48,881 bases of DNA from the NCBI GenBank assembly GCA_000181795.3, contig CM012954.1, positions 8,590,164 through 8,639,044 of the forward strand. Direction: 5' to 3'. Under the pieces are notes generated by a model that saw only the letters and a list, made by a program, of their open reading frames with translations, ran no database searches and had not been told where the DNA came from. The translations under genes and the position numbers were made by a program. Shown here in pieces: positions 22,593-34,845 of the stretch; within the stretch, counting starts at the first letter, position 1; each line of letters begins with the position of its first letter. The DNA is from Trichinella spiralis. Taxonomy: Eukaryota > Nematoda > Enoplea > Trichinellida > Trichinellidae.

Positions 22593-22600
22593 TTTGAAGA

Positions 22601-22613
22601 CTATAAAAAGAAA
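22601..22613 (-). other. Acceptor-like site just upstream of the ADSL start
   Basis: TTTCTTTTTATAG on the minus strand ends 8 nt before the ADSL ATG. With no obvious donor nearby, it is a candidate spliced-leader acceptor, and it argues against starting translation at the in-frame ATG further upstream. Confidence 0.5.
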
Positions 22614-23270
22614 ATCTTTACTCATATTGATTAAATATTGCAAAACACATTAAAACATATAGGTTAGATTTGCAATCCTAGGTTACACAAAAATAGCAGT
22701 ATTCACAAAAGAATTTTACAATAAAGAACAGTTTACACAGATTAAAATTTTTTATTATTATTTCACTCTGACATATAATTAACTTTAACATAACAAAATT
22801 AACCGAAAATATACGTACATGTACTAATAAATGAATCACACTTGTATAAACTGTATGGTGAAATAGTACAACAGTCTACAGTAAATATGATTATCAAGCA
22901 TATTCAAATATATTTTATGAGCAATGTTAAGATTTGTGTGTATGTAACATTAAAAAACATGTTTTTTATTTTCAAAAATTAAAATTTACGATAAATTTAC
23001 TTTAACATTTAATATTAAACTAATTTTTGCAAAAAAATCATTTGATATTAAGTGTGTGAAATCATCATATAAAAAGAACAAATTTTTCATAATAAATGTA
23101 TTCAGTATTACTTTTAAGTTCAATTAATTATTCAATAAATTAAGAGATTTCAACTGCAATTTAAATGACATGCACAATTTGAGTATTGATCATGAATTAA
23201 TGATGTTTTGATTATACTGAAAGAAAAATTACCTTCACAAGTTGATCATTGCTGACTTATTGCGTTCCGT

Positions 23271-23299
23271 TATTATTATTATTATTATTGTTGTTGTTG
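23271..23299 (+). repeat. Compound ATT/GTT microsatellite
   Basis: About six ATT units followed directly by about four TTG/GTT units. Confidence 0.85.
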
Positions 23300-25229
23300 T
23301 GTAGTAATGCAAAATAAATTACCTGCGTAAAATGACGTAAGAAAATAAAAGATAAAAGTTATAATGAACTTTTATTTCAAAAATAATTTCAGCATCAAAA
23401 AAAAATGATCAAGCTTTTAACCACATGATAACAATTTGGTCAATTGGTCAAAGATCAAATTTATAAAAATTAAAAGTGACAAATAGATTGTGCCAAGATT
23501 TCACAGACAATTACACCAATAAATGAAAATGTCAATAATTTCGAGATCAACAATCATATGAGAGTTGATTACCGAGTCAAGCTATTATAATGTCAGTTTC
23601 GATGTTTGCAGAGATGATGAAATCTCGATGATAAGAAATTGGCACTTTTCAATGATAAATTCATTTACGCCACTTATTTAAACATAATTTCAGATGCTTC
23701 AACATTGAATAAATCAATTTTTATGCTATCTATTTTTCCAATTACAAATATTCACATTCAGTTTTTATTCACATATTGTTCGCATATTAGAAAATAAACT
23801 GATGAAATCAACAACAACTTGATTACAGATTATTTAACAAAAAAAGATATATTGTATAACAGTAAAACATGAGAAAATTTGTAATACTGTAAATTTCGTT
23901 CCGTTCGTTGACAGTAAAAAGGGAAATTTACACGCACTATTATTCACAGTTACAGTCAGAAACAAAACACAGGAAAAAGATGTACAGACGTCATCAGCAA
24001 ACATAATTATGCAGTTTTTTCTACTTGAATTGAATATAATTTAAATTTGTATCAAATGCATGATTTCTTTTTAATATACAACGAAATTACAATCTGATTT
24101 ACAAACTTTGATATTTTTACAAACGAAAAACAATAACAACGTTGTAAATGTAAACTGGCTGTAGCAGAAGAATTGCTGTATGAAAATTTGAATTTTGAAA
24201 AAGGTCAAATTGCGCGTTAAATTTATGAATAGAATTTTAATTTGTAAAGTTTTTATTAAAATTTATGGAAATTATTTTGCAAAAATTCAGTATACAATTG
24301 CAATCAGATTGAAAGAAATTTTCATTTCACGTAAAGTTCACGATTGGTAAAAAAAAATATCAACTCTGGTGTTTCCTTTTTCAATCTCAAATCATACATT
24401 ATTATTATTAATATTTGCACGTTCGATGAAGCAGAAAATTTCATGTGAACATTGAAATGAATGAAAAAAGTGTTCATTTGAATATGTGATTTTTTAAAAA
24501 TGTATTTTTGATAAATTATTTTTGAAATTGTAAAACAGAATGAAAAAAATAATAATAAATTGCGTTAATGCAAGTATCATTGAAACGTGAATGGATGTTC
24601 ATTATTTGGCGTGAATGTACGTGTGAAATAATTCTTATGATAACGAATGATCCGGGAGAATAAAAAAATGATAAAAAGATATGAATAATTTTCAAGTTCA
24701 ATTATTATCTATTTTTTAATTCCCCTTCTCAAAAGTTATCATTATCATGAAGTGTGAACGAAATGTAGTGAACAAGAAAATAACAACAACTGTTGAAACT
24801 CGTCTGAGCAGTGTCAATACGGCTCGAAGAATTGAAATAATTTCGTCAATTCGATGATCCATGTTCTCTCATTGACACTTCTAATAAATAAATAAATATT
24901 TCAAGAATTCATAAATTGCATTATGCATAGAAAGAATTTTGAAAAACTGGAAAAAGAAGTTACAAAATATGAAACATTCGACAACAGAGCCGCTTTGATG
25001 TTTCTAATTTGATCTGAAATGATTGATTAAAATAAAATAAAATAATTTATATATACAAGTGAATAATTTTGAAAACATCATCATTGCATTGTGATAAAAT
25101 TATTTCACATTAAAAAAGAAAAAGAACATTTAAGAAAGTATGCAAATATCAAAATATCATTGACCAATAGGAGCACGGATATTGACCTAAATTTGTAGAC
25201 AAAATAGTGAAATAATTTATATTTATTTG

Positions 25230-25518
25230 CATTGCGCTGCGGTCAAATAGGGGCGGGACGATGGCATAATTTTCTGTCCAGTGAATTCAGGCAGCGTCGC
25301 AGGACGACGCATTCTGCCACCATACGGCTAACAACGTGAAAGACCGAAAGCGAGAAATTCACTGCTTCTCTCGGCAAATGATCTTTTGCATTGAACATTT
25401 TATTCGTCGTTGCTTTTCATTCGAATATATTCATCGTTCGTTCAACTTCTACATTTCTGCCCAAAACTCTACCAACTACAACCACTCATCTCTAACAATT
25501 TTGTTTGATTGCTTGTCG
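25230..25518 (+). promoter_or_regulatory. Candidate promoter and untranslated first exon (+)
   Basis: A GC-richer island in the desert. GGGGCGGG at 25250-25257 resembles an Sp/KLF GC box. About 200 nt of mixed-composition sequence follows, ending at a good TCG/GTAAGA donor (25518/25519). No ATG-initiated frame of note is inside. It could be exon 1 of the dopamine receptor gene 9.3 kb downstream or of a non-coding transcript. This is inference from composition and the donor only. Confidence 0.3.
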
Positions 25519-25600
25519 GTAAGATTTGCATATTTTATATTTTATTTTTATTGCGTGTGTTATTTTTCAAATTTATTCAAATTTTGCTTGCTTGCAAATA

Positions 25601-25628
25601 TTCTTCTTCTTCTTCTTCTTCTTCTTCT
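25601..25628 (+). repeat. TTC microsatellite
   Basis: Nine perfect TTC units inside AT-rich non-coding sequence. Confidence 0.9.
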
Positions 25629-26529
25629 GCCAAACATACAGTATACATGTAGAGATGTGGTTGTTGTTTTTTTTTCCGTGTATTATAGTTTTCTGTACAA
25701 CAAGTAATTTTTATTATCAAAAAACTGGTGAAAAGTAATAATATAAAATTTAAATTAAAAAAAAAACTTTTAACAAATTATCAATTTTTCCATTGCATAA
25801 TTTGTTCTACAGTATTTTTTCACTCGGTGAATATTTTGGTGAACCGTTTCGATAACATTTCAAATGAATTAGATTACAATTCCATTGAACAGTTTCGTCT
25901 TGTTAGATTTTTTCAATTGAAAAAGTGGAAAGAAAGTTTCTGAAAGTTTTCACGTTTTATTGTCCATTTTTTCATCAATCAATAATCAATAGACAAAATA
26001 CACTATTGGATACTGTTGCTCAGGAGCGTCGTCATTATGCGTTGTAGTTCATTTGTTTCACGCTGATTATGTTTGTTAAGTGGAAAAATTAGGTACAGTT
26101 TGAAAATGAAACCAAATCTATAATTGAAGAATGTAAAATATAAAACAGAAAATATAAGAAAATAGACAACAGACTGCTTGTTACAAAAAATATGATGTAA
26201 ATGAGTGAAAAGTTGAGAGCAAAATAATCACAAGTAATTATTCATAATTGCTTTACCTACAATTGGCGTCATCCAGGAAATAAGTATCAATTTTAACAAT
26301 CAGTGGGCATAATTTCCTTCAATTTTTGTTGATAAATGAAAAACATTTTTTTTCTGAAATTCAATAGCGTACTCCGTTTGAAATTAAAACAAACAATTCG
26401 TTCTTTTGCCACGAAATGATATCAAATTATATATCATCAATGCATGGTATTTTGAAAGGGCCCGAGTGAGAATTTTAGCAGAATTTAGCAATTCAATTAT
26501 TTTCATCTTCGAACGAATAATCCATTAGA

Positions 26530-26546
26530 AATATATATATATATAT
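26530..26546 (+). repeat. TA microsatellite
   Basis: Eight AT units. A similar shorter run lies at 27366-27379. Confidence 0.85.
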
Positions 26547-29500
26547 GGAAATATTATGGAAATTATAAATGAAAAAAAGTGCAAACAATTATGAATTTTT
26601 GTTATTAAATTTGAATGCTTCAAGTTGCAGTTTCTCTCTTCTCCTGTGATTTATGTTTACGTTGAAATTTATGCATAATGACAAAAAGAAAAAATCGCAA
26701 ATTTCGACGTTGTGTGATCCAATTGTATAATTTCTGTCCATTTCACTGCCGTTGTGGTGTTTGGCATGCAATTGATCGATTTGTACTGACGATTCGATTC
26801 GATTCATTTCGATTCAATTCCATGCTCGATTCGAGGATGCTGTTTGGTAGTGCTGGCAACAAGCTGAGCATTACTACCTGAGTTAAACTACAACGCAACT
26901 ATTATTCAATTCATCATTCACCACTGTTCGTTCAGCTTCAACTTTACAAGCAAGCTGTATCCCGCTGTTTCATCTTATCGAGCTATTCCGCTGAGAAATG
27001 AACGGAAATGGAAAAATATACAACATTACAAATTACTTACTCATTACAGTAATAATAATAATGATGTTAATAATCGTGACAACAATACAAAGGGCCTTTG
27101 GGGTTTTTTTTTATTCATTAGCAGACGTTTGCGAAATTTCAAGAGATTTTCCACAAAAATGAGAAATATAACAAAGAAAGCAGGAAATTTGTGAGATGCA
27201 TTTTTTCCACACTGACAATGAAACAAATGGAATTGAACAAAACAATTTCCATCTCTAATCATCCGCTTAACTACTACTGATCATCTAAAACTGACAAACG
27301 GATTCTTTTGTCCTCTCCAAACACGGACGGACATCAATCCAATAATGCATCAGCAGAAATATATTTATATATATATATAAATAAGTGAATGTACAATATA
27401 TTAAGTGTTTCCCAATTCTGTGGACAAATTCAATTTCACAATATCTACACTTTATTACCACCAGACCAGCAAATTGGATACAGCCAACGAAGGAGTGGCA
27501 CATAATAGAATAAACGGATAAATGGATTATTATTTCTGTGCAGAGTTGTGTGAGAAGAAAGAAAAAGAAGATTTTCAATTTGTCGGTTCTTTTTGTGAAA
27601 TATTAATCTTTTTTTTTTCTTCAAATGCATATTGGAAATTTGAATTGAATTTAACACAAGTGACAAGTGTAAATTGAATTTGGTCGAACAATTGCAAAGA
27701 AAACGATACGCAAACCAACGGGGAAGAGAATTGTGAATTTTTTTTTTGAACTTGTGAAATTGTTGAAAAAGTATTTTTTTTTCGATTAACAGCTATTTCA
27801 AACGAGATTAATCTATTTGGAAATGGATGAATGGAATTTGAATTATTGTCATAATAATTAATAATAACCGTATAACGAACAAGGATGAGAAATCACAAGT
27901 TTTTGTTTACGTTGTCTGGATTGTGATGTTCTTTTAATTTTATTACACGTCCAGAAATTATGAATTGCTTCTTCGTTTAATAAACGTGCTGCTGCTGATG
28001 ATAATGATGACGATGATGGGAGATGCAAATCTTGGCAACAATAAATTCTCATTATACATCTATTGGAACAATGAAGAGATGGATCATTATTTATTATTCA
28101 TTCTGTTTCTTATTTTGAAACTTCGCACTTGCCTGCAAACGTGCGGCTGTTTGCTATTCAAATCAACAAGCCGTAAACAATAATAAAAACTCCACCCCTT
28201 TTCACTTACTCGCACATATTTGCAATATTTTTCTTCAATCAAATGATTATTCAAATTCACTATACCTTCCTTACTATATATATAAAGAAACAACAACATG
28301 CTTTCCGAACAATAATCTCCAACTGTGCAATTTTAGCAAAAAGTTTTTCATCTTTTAAAGTATATTATTATTATTACAACTTTTCTATTCAATAACGCAA
28401 TAATACATTTGGTCAGTAGTAAATGCAAAAATGTTATTGTTTCAAAAATGATCCGTCCATTCATCACACATATATACAAGCTGAATTCAACAATACAGAT
28501 TCATTTAAATTGAATTTTTTTTCAAATTACACATTTCCACTGGTCAACTTAGTGTTTTCTATTTTTACAAGAGAACTTATTTGAAAAAGAAAAGCTCTTT
28601 GGTTTATTTATTTATAATTTAAATCAAATTCTATATAAACAACAGCAGATGAATAAATGAATGGTTGAAAAGCATCAGATTTGCACGATTTATTTCAATA
28701 AGTAAAATTAAGTTTAAAACTGGTAAAGAAAAATCTTTTTAAAAAAAAATAATTTTTATTCATTCTTAGAAGTCTTAGCAGTCTTTTTAGGGAAGATTTT
28801 TAGGGAACAATCTTATTGGGGTGTTGGCAAATAATTTTCATCCAAACAAACAAGTTCATTATTATATAATACGTGATACCAGTGATTTTTAAAATTGCAA
28901 ATGTGCCATTTCAAATTAAACAACGACCAAGTGTACATTAGGAAATTAATTATTATATATATATGTATATAGATTTGCACTGACGAGATTTATGATAGAA
29001 ATAGCAAAAATGGTGTTTGTTGTGTGCATTCTTTCTCAGCTTAGATTAGCTTATTTGATGATCTGTTGCTAATAATTAAGAACAACTCTGCCTCCGTGCA
29101 TCAGTTTATTTGGTAATCAAATTGATTTCATATTTTATTTAATATCAAAGTCGCGAGGTGAGAAAACAATTTGTTTGATTACAATAAAATGATGATGCAC
29201 AACAATTAAGAAATTAACTATCGATCAGAAATTATTTCCTATAATTTTGTTATCAAAATTTATTAAAAATTTTCCATTTTCAGTGATTTCATTCGTACTT
29301 TAGCTTTTGTTAATATTGTACTGATTGTACAAGTTAATAAAAAAAAGATAAATTCATTCAGCTGTATTCATAAAATCAATAAGTAAAGTTTGTAGGAAAA
29401 GATCTAGGCAGGTTGGAGAAAAAGAGCAGTTTTTCAAGCTTGCAAGTTTTGCAATCTGATTTTGAAATTCTAAAATCGAACGTAATAAAAGAAAAGAACC

Positions 29501-32500
29501 ATTGGTGGAGCCGAAAAATCTAGGATTCAATTTGTTCAAATATGTACAAATTGAGGCCATTACGCCCAAGGTATAATATTATTATTCGACTGACGTAAAT
29601 CAACGCAAATTTCGTATTATCGTAAAAATGAATTTTCAATAACTTTCCATTCCAATAGAAAATACTTTTTATATTATTTAATACTTTCCATCTATCATCG
29701 CAAATGCTGTATGTGCAGTATTGTTAGTTTGAAAAAGCTAGTATTGTTATTATTGTGTGAAAATGATTTATTTGCAAATAAAACAACACAATATGCCAAT
29801 GTGATGATAGCAGCAGGTGCAAAATTTCTGCAAATCGACCGACCCTAAAGCAAGCGAGCATGCAAGCAAGTTTGATTACGATTTACGAAATTTGATCATC
29901 TCATATTTGCAAATTGCATTCCACTGCAAATCACCACGTCAAATGCACATACTGACTGCACTGATCTGTCAGCCTATAAAATGGAAATTGTTCAAGTTGA
30001 CAGTTGAGCTTTTCCGTTATTATTAGCCAATTATTATTGCGTGAAAAAAAATTTTCCACCACCTGAATTTTTTTAGTTCTCTTTTTGAAAAAGAGAAAAA
30101 ATCTATCGGTCGGTTTATTGCTTGAGTACAGTTTTGTGAAAAAATACAATGACCAGAACTACTCATGCATTCTTTATGGAAAAGCATAATTGTCACTGTT
30201 CCACAACAATAATATAATCCATTAATACTAGAATCTTTCTTCTAATGTATACTGAATTTGGACAGTGGAGTTGGCTGAAATTCAATCTTTCAACTGGAAA
30301 AATACCAACCACTACGAGTCTGTCTGTGATCAATCACTGAATAAAGCAATGTTTTTGCCTAAATGGTTGCGTCATTGATCCGATACTAAAATCATGCTTG
30401 ATTTAAACCGATTCAATGCCCATTATAATCACCCGAATCATAAAAGTTTTCAACGGAAAATTGTACACTTTTCTCTTTATTAATCCAATCCAACCCTTCA
30501 GTTGGACAATTTACAAAATATCAAAAATTTATTGTAGAGATGAAAAATTTATGTTTATAATTTTTTACAACTTTCTTACCAAATATCTTCTTATCCTTTT
30601 CTCATTATTCACAAAACTACATGCAGTATAACTGCACAAATTTCACAGCACAATATCAAAGTATATATGTATTTCATTCAGCTATTTGAGAAAAACAGTT
30701 TTAGAATTTTGAATTTTTCTACGTAGTGTAAGAAAATAATTTTAATTAGAAACAAAATGTTCAAAACAAGGAATAAGAAATCTGTACGATCGATTTTTCA
30801 ATAACGTATCATTGTTGTGCTTTTTTCTTTTCTTTAATGTTGTATGCCCCGCGATCAAAGTTGCACGTATTCGCTTTTTCCAATTATTATTAGTATTATT
30901 ATTATACATTTGCCGCTGGTATTATACAAGTTTCACTTTATATGTGAAAAAAATCAATCGCTCATGCAAAACTGAATTTCACTAACTAAATGGCATGTAT
31001 ATAAGAATATTCAAAAGAGTATGCATATACATACATATAAACATATATAATAAAAGCAATTTAATGAAAATTAATATATAAATTTTGCGTGACTGCTGTT
31101 TGATAATTGAGATGTAATTTTATTAAATAAATTATACATTTTCAGCAAGCATGATGATTGAAGAATGAGTTTCATTTTCATTTTATAAAACTATATAATA
31201 TGATCATTACAACGTAACAACTTAACTGTAGGTTTCATATTACAATTCAAAGTTTACAGTTAATTGATAGTTAATTTTCTTTTTGCATATAAAATGAAAT
31301 ACAATCTACTAGCTAGCCAATTAAGTTGTTACAAATTATTCACAGTTGATTGCGATTCAAATTGTATAAAACGTGAAAAAAGTGAAAAATAACAACATAA
31401 CTGAACAATTAATTGTTCATGCAGTACAGTTGGATTTCATTTTTATTCTGTATTCAAATATTCTCCGTAGTAAATTAATCACTTGTTTTCATCCATTTCT
31501 ACATGAGCAATCAAATGGAAGTTTACTTGAAATTTATCGAAGAATGATAATTTTATTTTCTAACCCAATAGCATTTTTAATGCTGAATAATTTATTAAAA
31601 GAAAATTTTTTTTTCATTAATGAACACGAATGAGTATTGCTTGCCGAAAAATGTTGATGAACGAAGACTGGCTTTAATAATTAATATTAGATAATTTCAT
31701 AATCATTGCTTTCGATTCAATTTTCATAACACTTTTTCGTTCTTCTATAACAACGACAAAACTATGCCATGGGTTAAATTAAGCAACACTGTTCACTCAC
31801 TCAATCACACTCACTCCACCCACTCACTGAATTTGTTGTTACAACTTCAACAGATTCACGCATTTTATTAGATATTTACTAGTCTACTTGGACATTGCTC
31901 ATTTCACAGCAAACATCTGCTTCAGAAACCAATAATAACAACTGCATATTATATACTGCGTAAGACATTTTCATAATTTTATAAAAATTAACTCTATCTG
32001 TATTTTTTGTTACATTGAAAATACTGTGAAATACAAACACAGTCAGATATCTCAAATTTTTATAATTATGAGAAAATACAAAATAAAAAAAACTAAGAAA
32101 AACTTTCCAATTCTCTCCCATTATATTATAACGTGTTGAAGCAAGTGGAATTTCTTATTACAGGGGGAAGAAAAGCCAGGAACTTTTTCACATTTTTTTT
32201 GTTGTAAATTTGTAAATTTTGAGAATTGTTTAAAATTTATTTTAAATTTTGAATTGATTGAACACTGTTTACGCGTTGAACCTGCATATCGATCTATCTG
32301 GATGTAGTAGTAGTAGTACATTCTCGGCATCTGCTTGAACTAGTCTACTGTATAAAATCTTTACAATCAACCCAATAGGATATAGTTAGTAGTACAAAAG
32401 ATGATTTCTAACCATTGCCGCGTTAATTGTAAACCAGCCCAATGACGAATATAATCGCTTGTGTGCAGATTTCCACGCGGACCCTGCGCTTAATTCTTTG

Positions 32501-34660
32501 CTTTGTGAAATCAAGCATGCGTCTTGGATGGTTGGTAGCACAACGCAATTAATTTCTCAAATAAGCCGAACGAAGTGGAAGTGCTTCAAGTGAGATGTGA
32601 ATTGCTGTTCGTAAAAGCGTGGACGAACAATTTCTCAAACAAACCGTGCCGATCCGACTGATGATCCGCTTTTAAAAAGAATCATTAAGACACACGCGCC
32701 AACACAACACGTCCACTGTAAACAACACGCTTTCATGCTAATACGTCCCATTCAGGCGTAGCCTTAGCTTGGAATTTCTGATTTCTGCACGGCTGTATGC
32801 GAAGCTCGAGGCTGCAAACGACTTCAGCCTCCTCTTTCAACAACCTAGAGCATACCGAAAGATAATTCTTATTTATTCATCACGATTATCATCAGCCAAA
32901 ATAGCAACCAACGATCGACTGAACGGTCAATAATAACCACTGGTCGGCTGTGGAAGATCGGTCGATATTATCCCACACTCAGGATGTCATTCACGCATCA
33001 CAAGAACATCCACGTCCACAGAATAAAGCTCTGTGCAATGCAGTCGGAATTTTCTCTTTAAAAGCCGGCAGTTTTATATTTTTTAAATTTCTTCTTCATT
33101 CTATTATTGAATTTGTAGAATTTACCATTTTTCCACTATTCAACTGCATACATAGGAATTTACATACAGGCAGGTAAAGACAAAAAGGGAACAAATTGCT
33201 GCTTTTTCAGCAGTATATTTTTTTTCTCGAATTGCACTTCATCTCGGTGAAATTTATTGTAAAACACTTCAACGTGGTGTAAATTATAAATTTCCATTTT
33301 TGCTAATAACAACTGCTTCTTATTGAATAAACAACAGCATATCCCTTTCGCATTTTAACCCTTGTGCAGAAAAGTGAACATGAACAGAGACAAATCAAAA
33401 AGAAAATTAATTATATAGACAATGTTAGACATTGAATTTGAAAAAGAAAAAATCTTTTTTTTTCTTTATTCTCATCCACCGAAATTAAAAAAAGCTTTTC
33501 ATTTCTCAACTTACATATTATTGTTCTCATAGCAAAAAGATTCCAATGATCAACCAATCAGTCAAACAAATAAACAAGCAAATAAACATCCATTAACTAA
33601 CATTGTAAATATTTTCCATCTGCTGGGTTGTCATAAATACTTTTATTATTTATTTCAATAATTAATGAACACAATTAACTGCACATTTTTAGTTTGTTAA
33701 TTCCCAATTATTAACAACGATGAAGGCATCAAAGGGTATTTTTTACAATAAAGCACTAAAATAATAATAATTTCCCAAAAGACAAAGAGGAAAATTTGCA
33801 AGTTTGCATCAGAAGCAAGTCAAATATTGGTATTATTTTGCATTATTAACTTTTAATTAATATGATAAAGTATTTAGAAAAACGAAAATTAAACCCAAGA
33901 GAGATGGACAAAAAAGAAAAAATAAAATACAATAAACCAAATTGATGAAATAAATAAAATATTCACAGAAAATTTTACACCAACATTGTCCATTGTTCAT
34001 TTATCTATTGGTCATTAATTGAACAATCTGTGTTTAATTGGAATCGATTGAGATTGAAGCAATCAGAGAAGCTGGCCAATTGCATTTCCAAATGCATCGG
34101 GCTTCAAGGAGCCAGTGTTCCGATTGGAATGTCGCAAATTTCGGCAGAACAGTAGAAAATTAGGAGGCAGTTTTGATTTTACAAATCTTCTCCAAACATA
34201 TTCAACTGATACTTCAATTAATGAATTAATTAAAACTTTAACATTGCGCTGCATTGCAATGAATCACAGCCGTCAATAGAAATTAAACAGCGAATCAACA
34301 ACAGCAGCAGCAACAAGAACAACAACAAACCGTTTGATCATAGTTCAGTTTGCATGAATGTGATATGAAATTGTGCAAATAGATCATATATTTTCATAAA
34401 TGTAGTTGTACATGATTTTTAATTTCAGTTTTAAATATTTCAACTGTGTGCATGTGCGCATGGAAAGTTTCTACATGACTGGATTGGATTAGCACTGTTC
34501 ATTCGAAGGCAAAGCGTCGGTCATCAGATTGGCTTTTCGGTGTTTTCATGGCCCGGCGAGTGTTGATTGTTTTCAGTGGGAAAATTGAATTTCGACAAAA
34601 AGCTTGGCTAGCATTGCAAAAGTGATTATCAATCGCCCCTTGCGAAGAATAAAATTGAAC

Positions 34661-34681
34661 GACAAGACAAGACAAGACAAG
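34661..34681 (+). repeat. GACAA pentanucleotide repeat
   Basis: Four perfect GACAA units, about 165 nt upstream of the dopamine receptor start. Confidence 0.88.
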
Positions 34682-34845
34682 CAACTACCAACCAATTGAG
34701 GGCAAGAAACAAAAAATGCATCACAAAGTTTAAACTAATGTCAGCAATCACCGTTTGCTCAGTCTGAGGACTACAGATCGATTGTTGACAACTGAACATC
34801 CTGGACCGATTTGGATGGATATTGGCTGCGTCGCTCTGCTCCGTG

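Larger units (their letters stand above)
22614..34845. other. 12-kb gene desert upstream of the dopamine receptor gene
   Basis: No coding gene could be supported on either strand. Open frames are short and low-complexity. Several GC-richer patches stand out from the A/T background: 25230-25518 (GC box, then a GTAAGA donor), about 26700-26990, and about 32430-33173 (ending in a GTAAAG donor). Simple repeats include ATT/GTT (23271-23299), TTC (25601-25628), TA (26530-26546, 27366-27379) and GACAA (34661-34681). The most likely content is distal promoter, enhancers and 5' UTR exons of the dopamine receptor gene (inference). Confidence 0.5.

Noticed and set aside
26790-26835. CGATTCGATTC stretch resembling a tRNA T-loop box.
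   Set aside because: No acceptor stem, A box or anticodon arm can be folded around it; it is a short direct repeat.
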